A DNA stretch of 5,957 bases from Phycisphaerae bacterium (lineage in GTDB: Bacteria > Planctomycetota > Phycisphaerae > UBA1845 > Fen-1342): the NCBI GenBank assembly GCA_020058145.1, contig JAGVEP010000014.1:1-5957 (forward strand). The letters are read 5' to 3'. Every line of letters begins with the position of its first letter. Within the stretch, counting starts at the first letter, position 1. Below the pieces are notes generated by a model, which saw only the letters and a program-made list of their open reading frames with translations, ran no database searches and was not told the DNA's origin. This document shows, piece by piece, positions 1 to 5,292 of this stretch. The position numbers were made by a program, and so were the translations under genes.

Positions 1-12
1 GCCAGCCGGGTG

Positions 13-50
13 GTCCGCGCAGCGCGCTGCGCACAGCGCGCTGCGCGGAC
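13..50. repeat. Perfect 17-bp inverted repeat forming a GC hairpin
   Basis: The arms at 13-29 and 34-50 are exact reverse complements (17 of 17) separated by a 4-nt loop, CGCA. The left arm and loop also contain a 16-bp self-palindrome (17-32), so alternative cruciform forms are possible. It lies about 86 nt past the stop codon of the minus-strand permease, so it could end that operon's transcript, but neither strand has a T-tract after the stem. It could instead be a REP/BIME-like dispersed palindrome or protect a 3' end. The structure is read directly from the sequence; the function is open. Confidence 0.6.
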
Positions 51-135
51 AACCCCACGCTTGCGCGATGGGGCTCGGATGGGACGCCGGCCGATTCAGT
101 CGAATTTCAAAGCGAGCCACACCCAGTATTGACCG

Positions 136-849
136 CTACGGCTCCACCCGCCGCAGATAGGTGATGGTCCCCGCCACGAACCCCGCGATTCCCACGAGCG
201 CACAAACTAGCGAGTAAGCAGGCACAGCGAAATTGTCCCCGTAACCGAATCTGCCGAGGCCCCATTCCGCGAGCAGCGCGAAGATCATGAACAGGACGAG
301 CGGCGCCAGCAGCCCCGCACACGCCGCCAACGCCGGGCTCGTCAGCCAAACGGAGAAAAACCAGGCCACACCGAAAGCCGAGCATGTGACGCAAGCACAA
401 ATGGCCACGCCGTCGAGAATGTCCCTTAAGCTTTTCCCCCCTGGCGATGGGAACGGCTGGGTGGCGATCACCAGCAGATTGACAGCCCAGATCAACGCTA
501 CGGCGCTGAGGGCCAGCACGGCCTTGCTGACGATGATCTGCCGACGCGAGACCGGCAGGGAGGCGAGAAACTCAGCCGAACGGTCGGCACGCTCACCCGC
601 GACGGCGTTGCCGCCCAGGAGAGCCGCCGTCAAACCGGACAAGATCAGACTCCAGAGCGCAACCACCACCAGATCCGCAGACCACATATCGATGGCCGCC
701 GCCCAAGTCATCAGGTCGCGCGCGTTGTAGCGCCAGTAGGTCCCCAGCACGATGAGCGGCCATGACAGGTGCGGCGCGAGCAGCACGCCCAGCCCCACTG
801 CCAGCACCAGTCGATTGACGTGAAAGTCCTTCCACAGCAGCGCTCTCAT
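136..849 (-). CDS. ABC-2 type transporter permease subunit
   Basis: This 237-aa protein is the membrane half of an ABC-2 type exporter in the inner membrane, driven by the ATPase encoded just upstream. About six hydrophobic segments are visible, near residues 14-36, 58-80, 105-130, 146-169, 172-195 and 209-232. Between segments 2 and 3 is the stretch GERADRSAEFLASLPVSR (85-102), typical of ABC-2 permeases of this class (ABC2_membrane_2-like): an acidic/arginine turn followed by a 'LPVSR' coupling helix. The start ATG (849) overlaps the ATPase stop as ATGA, with an AGAGGG ribosome site 7 nt upstream inside the ATPase gene, so the two are probably translationally coupled. The substrate cannot be read from the sequence. 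In known YtrA-controlled systems such exporters often respond to cell-envelope stress or antimicrobial peptides, but that is inference here. Family assignment is firm; substrate is unknown. Confidence 0.9.
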   Translation of the reverse strand: MRALLWKDFHVNRLVLAVGLGVLLAPHLSWPLIVLGTYWRYNARDLMTWAAAIDMWSADLVVVALWSLILSGLTAALLGGNAVAGERADRSAEFLASLPVSRRQIIVSKAVLALSAVALIWAVNLLVIATQPFPSPGGKSLRDILDGVAICACVTCSAFGVAWFFSVWLTSPALAACAGLLAPLVLFMIFALLAEWGLGRFGYGDNFAVPAYSLVCALVGIAGFVAGTITYLRRVEP

Positions 850-1760
850 GCCGGCACCCTCTGCCCCCGGATGTAGTCCTTGAAGATGTCGTCCAGCCCA
901 AGGTCAAGAACCTCGACGTTTTCAAGCGGCTGGCGCGCCCGCAGTTGCTCGACGGCGGCGGGCGTGAAATCACGTAGCGTCAACAGCCACTCCCGGCCTT
1001 CGACGCGCTGCCAGATTGTGCCGGCGGGCGGCGGGCCGGGCTGCGTGCCGTCACGCAGCACCGCCCGAATCCGCTTGGTGCCGCTCAAAAGTGCGTCGGT
1101 CGCGCCGCAGTACAGCAGCCGACCCTCGTGGATGAACGCGATCATGTCCGCCATACGCTGTACGTCGCCGAGCATGTGGCTGGAGAAGAGCACGGTCCGC
1201 GGCCGGTCGCAGACGCTGCGCAGGACGCCGTCGAGGAACTCCTCGCGGGCCAGTGGATCGAGGCCGGACATCGGCTCGTCCAGAATCAGCACTTCCGGCT
1301 CGTGGGCCAGTGCCACCACCAGCGACAGCTTCGCCAGCGTGCCTTTGGAAAGCTGCTTGACCTTGCGGGCCGCGTCGATGCCGAACAACTGCACGAGGTC
1401 CGCGCAGAGCCGATCGTTCCACGTACGAAAGAGCGCCCGGCAGAAGCCGAGCACGTCGCGAACTCGCATTGAGCGATAGATGAAGTGCAGCTCCGGGACG
1501 TAGCCGACACGCTGCTTGACGGTCAATGGATCGACGGCTACGTCGAGCCCCAGCACACGCGTTTGTCCCGCGGTCGGACGCAACATGCCCATCAGCATCT
1601 TGATGGTCGTGGTCTTGCCGGCTCCGTTCGGGCCGATGAAGCCGCACGTTCGGCCCGTCGGCACCCGAAGTGTCAAATCGTCCACGGCGACCTGCTTGCC
1701 GAAGCGTTTCGTTACACCGACGACTTCGACGGCGAATTCCGAGGCAATCTGAGTGCTCAT
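846..1760 (-). CDS. ABC transporter ATP-binding protein (YtrB/CcmA-like)
   Basis: This 304-aa cytoplasmic ATPase powers the adjacent permease. The motifs are in order: Walker A GPNGAGKTT (43-51), a Q-loop region reading GYVPE (86-90) with Glu where Gln is usual, signature LSKGT (137-141) in place of LSGGQ, Walker B LILDEP (158-163), D-loop SGLDP (165-169) and the H-loop histidine in FSSHML (His195). The LSKG signature and Glu Q-loop are common in the YtrB-type branch, so they are not defects. About 80 residues after the nucleotide-binding fold form a divergent C-terminal domain, as is usual in this branch. The frame stays open to an ATG at 1796 (316 aa), but the ATG at 1760 is preferred: it has a GGGGAG ribosome site 6 nt upstream, makes a 4-nt ATGA overlap with the regulator stop, and fits family length. 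The gene stop in turn overlaps the permease start. Confidence 0.94.
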   Translation of the reverse strand: MSTQIASEFAVEVVGVTKRFGKQVAVDDLTLRVPTGRTCGFIGPNGAGKTTTIKMLMGMLRPTAGQTRVLGLDVAVDPLTVKQRVGYVPELHFIYRSMRVRDVLGFCRALFRTWNDRLCADLVQLFGIDAARKVKQLSKGTLAKLSLVVALAHEPEVLILDEPMSGLDPLAREEFLDGVLRSVCDRPRTVLFSSHMLGDVQRMADMIAFIHEGRLLYCGATDALLSGTKRIRAVLRDGTQPGPPPAGTIWQRVEGREWLLTLRDFTPAAVEQLRARQPLENVEVLDLGLDDIFKDYIRGQRVPA

Positions 1761-2149
1761 GTTTGGCTCCCCGCAGAGGTTTGGCGATCCTGCCACGCCT
1801 GCTCGAACGCGCCGCGGATTTGCTCCGTCGGCAGGCCGGCCGCGTGTCCGATGGCAATGCCGCGCTGAAACGCGCCGCGCACGGCCCGCGCGGATGTCGC
1901 CCGCGCCACGCCGACCCCGTCCTCGGTTACGACCATGCCGACGCCACGGCGGGCCTGGACCAATCCTTCGCGTTCCAGGGTTTCATAAGCACGCTGGACG
2001 GTGTTCGGATTGACCACCAGTGCCAAGGCGCAGGCGCGGAGCGACGGTATCAATTCTCCGGGCCGGTAGACGCCCGCCGCGACGGCCCGCCGAACGTGGT
2101 CGGCCACCTGCTCGAAAACGGGTATCGGACTTTGGGCGTCGATGGGCAT
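1757..2149 (-). CDS. GntR-family transcriptional regulator, YtrA subfamily
   Basis: This 130-aa DNA-binding protein probably represses its own operon, which continues into the ABC ATPase and permease. Residues 1-75 form a winged helix: the opening IPVFEQVADHVRRAVAAG (9-26) is the family's usual first helix, VVNPNTVQRAYETLEREGLV (45-64) is the recognition region, and RRGVGMVV (67-74) is the wing. The remaining ~55 residues are a short helical tail with AGLPTEQIRGAFEQA, typical of YtrA regulators, which lack the large ligand-binding domain of FadR or HutC types. The length matches the subfamily (about 120-130 aa). The usual 'LPS(V/L)R' appears as IPSLR (34-38). The ribosome site before the ATG is weak. 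Promoter and candidate operator lie just upstream at 2178-2222. The signal that relieves repression is unknown. Confidence 0.93.
   Translation of the reverse strand: MPIDAQSPIPVFEQVADHVRRAVAAGVYRPGELIPSLRACALALVVNPNTVQRAYETLEREGLVQARRGVGMVVTEDGVGVARATSARAVRGAFQRGIAIGHAAGLPTEQIRGAFEQAWQDRQTSAGSQT
1767..1772 (-). promoter_or_regulatory. Ribosome binding site fixing the ATPase start
   Basis: On the minus strand GGGGAG sits 6 nt before the ATG at 1760. With the ATGA overlap to the regulator stop, it argues for this start over the in-frame ATG 12 codons upstream at 1796. Confidence 0.6.
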
Positions 2150-2177
2150 CGTGATACTCGGTCGTCGTGCAGCAGCG

Positions 2178-2198
2178 CACTAGTCTACTAATGCAGTG
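2178..2198. promoter_or_regulatory. Candidate GntR/YtrA operator (dyad over the transcription start)
   Basis: A 21-nt stretch shows dyad symmetry of the form CACT-N4-TA-N-TA-N4-AGTG. Nested within it is a second, off-centre inverted repeat TAGT-CT-ACTA (2181-2190). The outer half-site overlaps the -10 box and the rest covers the predicted start point, the expected place for an autorepressor. The symmetry is visible in the sequence; binding by the neighbouring GntR protein is inference. Confidence 0.4.
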
Positions 2199-2222
2199 TA
2201 CCACAGATTCGTGGAATGTCAA
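2195..2222 (-). promoter_or_regulatory. Sigma70-type promoter of the GntR-ABC operon
   Basis: On the minus strand a perfect -35 TTGACA (plus-strand 2217-2222) is followed by a 16-bp spacer and a -10 TACACT (2195-2200; 4 of 6 consensus bases). The predicted transcription start is near 2188, giving a leader of about 38 nt before the regulator ATG at 2149. This is the best promoter match in the window, and it sits where the operon promoter should be. Not tested experimentally. Confidence 0.6.
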
Positions 2223-2265
2223 GGAGACACGGCTTTTTCGCTGCCAGCGTGCCAGGTCTCGCCCG

Positions 2266-2271
2266 TACACT
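2266..2271 (+). promoter_or_regulatory. Possible -10 box for a leaderless queC transcript
   Basis: TACACT, the same hexamer as the -10 of the divergent operon, ends 6 nt before the queC ATG at 2278, so transcription could begin at or next to the start codon. No convincing -35 is seen and no Shine-Dalgarno precedes this ATG. Weak evidence taken alone. Confidence 0.3.
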
Positions 2272-2277
2272 TCCCAC

Positions 2278-2967
2278 ATGAGCGCGCGACTTCCGGCGAT
2301 TGTCCTGCTCTCAGGCGGTCTGGACAGCGCGACGACGCTGGCCATCGCGAAGGCCGACGGGTTTGACGTGTTGGCGCTGAGCTTCCGGTACGGGCAGCGG
2401 CACGCCATCGAGCTGGACGCGGCCCGGCGCGTCGCTGCCGCCAGTGGCGTTGGCGAACACCTCGTCATTGACATCGATTTGCGGGTGTTAGGCGGATCGG
2501 CTTTGACCTCCGACCTGCCAGTTCCCAAAGAACACGAGCTATCGGCCGGGGAGATTCCCAGCACCTACGTGCCCGCCCGCAACACGATTTTCCTGTCTTA
2601 TGCCCTCGCTTTTGCCGAGGTTCGCGGCGCGCAGGACATTTACATCGGCGTCAACGCGATTGACTACAGCGGCTATCCCGACTGCCGGCCGGAGTACATC
2701 GCCGCCTTTGAACGCATGGCAGCTTTGGCGACGAAGGCCGGCGTCGAGGGCCGGCCCGTCCGGCTGCATGCGCCGCTGATACGCATGACCAAGGTGGAAA
2801 TCATCCGCCAGGGCCTGGCGCTCGGCGTCGATTATGGTCTCACGCGAAGTTGCTACGACCCGGATGGGGCGGGTCGAGCCTGCGGGGGCTGTGACAGTTG
2901 CCGGTTCCGCCTGGCGGCGTTTGCCGAACTCGGCCTGTCTGACCCGGCGCTCTACACGCCGCGCTGA
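2278..2967 (+). CDS. queC: 7-cyano-7-deazaguanine (preQ0) synthase QueC
   Basis: QueC converts 7-carboxy-7-deazaguanine to preQ0 using ATP and ammonia, a cytoplasmic step toward queuosine in tRNA and other 7-deazapurines. From the ATG at 2278 the protein has 229 aa, the usual QueC length. It shows the PP-loop SGGLDS (12-17), the family stretch YVPARNTIF, the IGVNAIDYSGYPDCRPEYI block, and a C-terminal zinc site of four cysteines, Cys192, Cys202, Cys205 and Cys208 (C-x9-C-x2-C-x2-C). The frame stays open upstream to an ATG at 2167, but the extra 37 residues look non-homologous and run through the divergent operon's promoter, so the 2278 start is chosen. This start has no Shine-Dalgarno; an AAGGAG occurs at 2221-2226 but serves no in-frame start. 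No other queuosine gene (queD, queE, queF) is present in the window. Confidence 0.95.
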   Translation: MSARLPAIVLLSGGLDSATTLAIAKADGFDVLALSFRYGQRHAIELDAARRVAAASGVGEHLVIDIDLRVLGGSALTSDLPVPKEHELSAGEIPSTYVPARNTIFLSYALAFAEVRGAQDIYIGVNAIDYSGYPDCRPEYIAAFERMAALATKAGVEGRPVRLHAPLIRMTKVEIIRQGLALGVDYGLTRSCYDPDGAGRACGGCDSCRFRLAAFAELGLSDPALYTPR

Positions 2968-3003
2968 GCGCATCCTGTGCGGGAGTGATGGGGAAAAAAG
3001 GAC

Positions 3004-3032
3004 TTGCCTATCTGCGGAACTTATGATAGCAT
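3004..3032 (+). promoter_or_regulatory. Candidate promoter of the toxin-antitoxin operon
   Basis: TTGCCT (3004-3009) and TAGCAT (3027-3032), each matching 4 of 6 consensus bases, are separated by 17 bp. The predicted start is near 3039, about 27 nt before the antitoxin ATG. A better -10 alone, TATGAT (3022-3027), lacks a suitably spaced -35. Moderate to weak evidence. Confidence 0.35.
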
Positions 3033-3045
3033 TCTAAAGGATGCT
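3028..3045. promoter_or_regulatory. Candidate toxin-antitoxin autoregulatory operator
   Basis: AGCATTCTAAAGGATGCT is an 18-nt imperfect palindrome: two 8-nt arms around AA, with a single T/G mismatch. It overlaps the candidate -10 and predicted start of the antitoxin-toxin operon. Phd/YefM antitoxins typically bind such palindromes, tightened by the toxin. The symmetry is seen directly; the binding is inferred. Confidence 0.45.
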
Positions 3046-3065
3046 TTAACGATGCGAGATGTCCT

Positions 3066-3401
3066 ATGCTTCCGAAACTGAAGACTGTTCCCGAACCGAC
3101 TCCGAGCTTCCAGTTAACCAACATCCGTCCGCTCACGGATTTCAAGCGACGCACGACTGAGTTCCGCCGGCGGCTCAAGCGGACCGGCGGACCGGAAGTG
3201 CTCACCGTCGATGGCCGCGCGGACCTTGTCGTCCAGGACGTTGCCGCGTATCAAAAGCTCCTGGACGAACTGGACCGCCTGCAAGCCATTGACGGCATCC
3301 GACGGGGCCTGCTCGATGTCGAGAAAGGCCGTGGCGTCCCTCTGGAAACAATGGACGCCGAGTTGCGGGCCAGGTTCAACCTGCCGGCCCGCAATGAATG
3401 A
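3066..3401 (+). CDS. Type II antitoxin, Phd/YefM family
   Basis: This 111-aa protein is the probable antitoxin and DNA-binding autoregulator for the toxin that follows. The Phd/YefM fold is recognisable at residues 20-66: IRPLTDFKRRTTEFRRRLKR, then the strand-rich VLTVDGRADLVVQDVAAYQKLL, which matches the family's 'VLTxNGRxxxVVxDxxxYxxL' pattern. Residues 1-19 are a proline-containing tail that most Phd proteins lack. The C-terminal part (about 67-107) is helical and is expected to wrap the toxin. No clear Shine-Dalgarno precedes the ATG at 3066, but no better in-frame start exists. The stop overlaps the toxin start as ATGA, so the two are translationally coupled, and a palindrome upstream is a likely operator. 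Family and role rest on sequence pattern and gene pairing. Confidence 0.85.
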   Translation: MLPKLKTVPEPTPSFQLTNIRPLTDFKRRTTEFRRRLKRTGGPEVLTVDGRADLVVQDVAAYQKLLDELDRLQAIDGIRRGLLDVEKGRGVPLETMDAELRARFNLPARNE

Positions 3402-3733
3402 AGCACCGTGTCATCATCACGCCGACTGCGGCGGCGGACATCGCCGAAGAGGTCGCTCACATAAGCGACGACTCGCTCGGGGCCGCGGCCCAGTGGTACG
3501 ACGGCTGTCTCGGCGCCCTGGAGTCGCTCGGGCCGATGCCACAGCGGTGCCGGCTCGCTCCCGAAGCCGACACCTTCCAGCGCGAAATCCGACAGCTTGT
3601 CTACCACTCGCACCGCATTCTCTTTGAGGTCGTGGGCGACACGGTAAACGTGCTCCACGTTCGACACGCCGCCCGCCTGCCGCTGACGCCCGGCGAGGCT
3701 GTGCCGCCCGAACGCGAACCGGCGGATGATTAA
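3398..3733 (+). CDS. Type II toxin, RelE/ParE superfamily
   Basis: This 111-aa protein is the likely toxin of the pair. The pattern is that of the ParE/RelE fold: an N-terminal strand and helix (VIITPTAAADIAEEVAHIS, residues 5-23), a second helix with WYDGCLGALESL (33-44), the strand REIRQLVY (62-69), then HRILFEVVGDTVNVLHVRHAAR (72-93), matching the conserved 'YRIlFxvxgdxvxVLhvrHaaR' ending. His90 and Arg93 lie where basic active or binding residues usually fall. ParE members poison DNA gyrase and RelE members cut mRNA on the ribosome; the sequence does not settle which applies. The tail after residue 94 is proline- and acid-rich and probably disordered. There is no ribosome site of its own; translation probably depends on coupling through the 4-nt ATGA overlap with the antitoxin. 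The gene appears intact. Confidence 0.87.
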   Translation: MKHRVIITPTAAADIAEEVAHISDDSLGAAAQWYDGCLGALESLGPMPQRCRLAPEADTFQREIRQLVYHSHRILFEVVGDTVNVLHVRHAARLPLTPGEAVPPEREPADD

Positions 3734-3818
3734 ACGCGACAAGTTCGTTGGTGCGGTCGAGCGTTACCGCACTGGTCGCCGTCACGCTCTATGCACGAAC
3801 GTCACGCCGTCGTTCCTC

Positions 3819-3830
3819 ATGGCCGGCCAT
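3819..3830. repeat. 12-bp perfect palindrome
   Basis: ATGGCCGGCCAT is an exact palindrome in the spacer after the toxin gene. It is short and has no T-tract, so it is at best a weak element. It lies 13 bp before the tandem-octamer array. Confidence 0.35.
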
Positions 3831-3843
3831 ATTCATGTGTCTT

Positions 3844-3867
3844 CTCTGTGCCTCTGTGTCTCTGTGG
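3844..3867. repeat. Tandem 8-nt repeat (three CTCTGTG units), dispersed intergenic type
   Basis: Three back-to-back octamers, CTCTGTGC, CTCTGTGT and CTCTGTGG, differ only in the last base, and a GTGAATAA stretch follows. On the other strand it reads as a series of CACAGAG units after TTCACC. From general knowledge, near-identical sequences recur between genes in many unrelated environmental bacterial genomes, so this is probably a mobile or spreading intergenic repeat, not a gene. The array is certain; the family link is recollection and is not checked here. Confidence 0.7.
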
Positions 3868-3886
3868 TGAATAATCTGGGTTAGCC

Positions 3887-3892
3887 TATACT
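3887..3892 (+). promoter_or_regulatory. Candidate -10 box of the VKOR-DsbA gene
   Basis: TATACT matches 5 of 6 consensus bases and lies 24 nt before the ATG at 3917, predicting a leader of about 17 nt. No good -35 is visible; the position where it should fall (about 3864-3869) is the end of the tandem-octamer repeat. Confidence 0.4.
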
Positions 3893-3904
3893 TCGGCCGA
3901 TCTT

Positions 3905-3910
3905 GTGGAG
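3905..3910 (+). promoter_or_regulatory. Ribosome binding site deciding the VKOR-DsbA start
   Basis: GTGGAG sits 6 nt before the ATG at 3917. It overlaps the alternative GTG codon at 3905, making the ATG the better start. Confidence 0.55.
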
Positions 3911-3916
3911 CGCACG

Positions 3917-5269
3917 ATGGATCAACCCGCCACACCCGACAGCGGCGTGCCGCCATTGCGCCAGCCCAAGCCCTGGATTCGCGGGCTGGCCGTACTCGTC
4001 GCGGCGGCCGGGTGGTACGTGTCGTCCCAACTGCTCATGGTCAGCAGCGGCGGAGTCGAGGGGCGTTTTCTCGAAGCGCTGTGCGGCTCGGCCACTCCGG
4101 ACGGCCAACCGACCGCTTGCGCGTCGGTCCTGACCTCGCCCCAGGCCTACGTTTCGTTCGGTCCCGGCGGCAGCGGGGCGAAGGTCCCGGTCTCTGTTTT
4201 CGGCATGGCGTACTTCGCCTTCGTCGCGCTTTGGTATCTGTTCATCGGTCCGCCGACGTATCGTGGCCGAAAGTGGCACCTGCTGTTCGGCCTCGTTGTG
4301 GTCTACGCCGCGTATCAGTCGCTCGATTACGTCCGCATCATGCACTACGAGCTGCACCGCTGGTGCGCAGGGTGCCTGCTGGCCCACGCACTCAACGGCG
4401 GGCTCGTGGTGCTGACCGCCCTGGCGTGGCCGTGGCGCCGGCCGGTGCAACTTCTGGAGCCGCATCCGTCCCGGCGCCTCGCGCTGGCCTTGGGAACGAT
4501 CGGCGTGTTCGTGCTCGCGGTACACGTGCTCTTCGTATACGCGCTGATCGCCGTCAACCTCCGCGCAGACTGCGCCAAGCAGCTCGAGCAGGTCATCAAC
4601 GACCCGGAATACGTTCGCTGGGACCTCGCGCGACAGCCGGCCGTGGACATTCCGCTGTACGACGACGAGGTTTTTGGCGGCGATCCCGCGGTCCCGCACA
4701 CCGTGGTCGTCTTCGGCGATTTTCAGTGTCAGCACTGCAAGAGTCTGCACGAGAAGTTGAAACTGGTGGCCGACAAATACCCGGGCCGGCTGCGCGTCGC
4801 CTTCCGGCACTACCCGCAGGACCCGGAGTGCAATCCGAACCCGCGGTTTCGCACCGGCGGACATGCCTCCGCGTGTCGCGCGGCCCGCGCGGTGGAGGCC
4901 GCACGCTTGGTGGGCGGTCGCGAGGGGTGCCTCGCGCTGCGACAGAAGCTCTGGGAGCACCAGAGCGAACTGCCGGACCGGCCGTACACGCAGCAGTCCG
5001 AAGCCGAGCGGAATCTCCTCGCCGATTGGGCGGCGGAGTGCGGGCTCGACCGTGCGGCGTTCACGCAGGCGCTGGATGACCCGGCGGTCGCGGTCCGGAT
5101 TCGGGCCGATGTCGAGCTGGCCAATCGGCTCGGCCTCCAGGCGATGCCGGCGGTCTTTGTGGACGGCAAACGGCTGCGCGGTTGGAGTCGGACCGAGACG
5201 TGGGACGTAATCTTCGGCCATGGCCCGAGCGCTGCAACGCAACCGGCGTCCGCGCCGGCGACACCGTGA
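3917..5269 (+). CDS. VKOR-DsbA fusion (vitamin K epoxide reductase family / DsbA-like thioredoxin)
   Basis: This 450-aa inner-membrane enzyme probably makes disulfide bonds in envelope proteins, combining in one chain the quinone-linked oxidant (the DsbB role) and the thiol oxidase (the DsbA role). Residues 20-213 are the VKOR part, with hydrophobic segments near 21-42, 92-111, 121-141, 153-172 and 188-213, a loop cysteine pair Cys56/Cys68 preceding ASVLTSP, and the quinone-site pair WCAGC (Cys150/Cys153). Residues 255-435 are a thioredoxin-fold domain, placed in the periplasm by this topology: GDFQCQHC carries active-site Cys271-Gln-His-Cys274, and AMPAVFVDG carries the cis-proline Pro411. 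Extra cysteines are Cys219, 305, 320, 338 and 375; 305 and 320 may form a structural pair. The last ~15 residues are a low-complexity Ala/Pro/Thr tail. The gene stands alone, 183 nt from the toxin gene. The electron acceptor is presumably a quinone (inference). Confidence 0.92.
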   Translation: MDQPATPDSGVPPLRQPKPWIRGLAVLVAAAGWYVSSQLLMVSSGGVEGRFLEALCGSATPDGQPTACASVLTSPQAYVSFGPGGSGAKVPVSVFGMAYFAFVALWYLFIGPPTYRGRKWHLLFGLVVVYAAYQSLDYVRIMHYELHRWCAGCLLAHALNGGLVVLTALAWPWRRPVQLLEPHPSRRLALALGTIGVFVLAVHVLFVYALIAVNLRADCAKQLEQVINDPEYVRWDLARQPAVDIPLYDDEVFGGDPAVPHTVVVFGDFQCQHCKSLHEKLKLVADKYPGRLRVAFRHYPQDPECNPNPRFRTGGHASACRAARAVEAARLVGGREGCLALRQKLWEHQSELPDRPYTQQSEAERNLLADWAAECGLDRAAFTQALDDPAVAVRIRADVELANRLGLQAMPAVFVDGKRLRGWSRTETWDVIFGHGPSAATQPASAPATP

Positions 5270-5292
5270 GCGGGCTAATCCGTTAGTCCCGC
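5270..5292. terminator. Hairpin at the convergent junction, possible two-way terminator
   Basis: GCGGGCTAA (5270-5278), loop TCCG, then TTAG, a bulged T, and CCCGC (5288-5292) form a 9-bp stem. It begins right after the VKOR-DsbA stop and extends into the last codons of the opposing TPR gene. No T-tract follows on either strand, so it is not a classical intrinsic terminator. Its position between two stop codons 5 nt apart makes a termination or 3'-end role plausible. Confidence 0.35.

Noticed and set aside
13..50. CRISPR-like or tandem repeat reading of the left-edge sequence
   Set aside because: The repeated CAGCGCGCTG blocks are the two arms of one inverted repeat, not repeats with unique spacers.
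1051..1857. 268-codon minus-strand frame overlapping the ABC ATPase
   Set aside because: Low-complexity Arg/Ala translation; the overlapping frame carries all the Walker and signature motifs.
2968..3000. Possible terminator after queC
   Set aside because: Only a 4-bp stem (CGCA/TGCG) is present, and the following homopolymer is A, not T, on the transcribed strand.
3780..3807. Direct repeat CGTCACGC (3780-3787 and 3800-3807)
   Set aside because: Two 8-nt copies 20 bp apart in GC-rich DNA can occur by chance, and no promoter or gene context supports a function.
3819..3884. Short open frame through the tandem octamer repeat (21 codons)
   Set aside because: The Ser/Leu/Cys/Val peptide is simply the translation of the repeat; there is no ribosome site and no homology.
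4012..5079. 355-codon open frame on the plus strand in another phase of the VKOR-DsbA gene
   Set aside because: Arg-rich translation without motifs, fully inside a confidently identified gene.
3881..5242. 453-codon open frame antisense to the VKOR-DsbA gene
   Set aside because: It has an Arg/Gly/Pro-rich composition with no recognisable domain. It is a shadow of a GC-rich coding gene whose sense strand carries all the conserved motifs.
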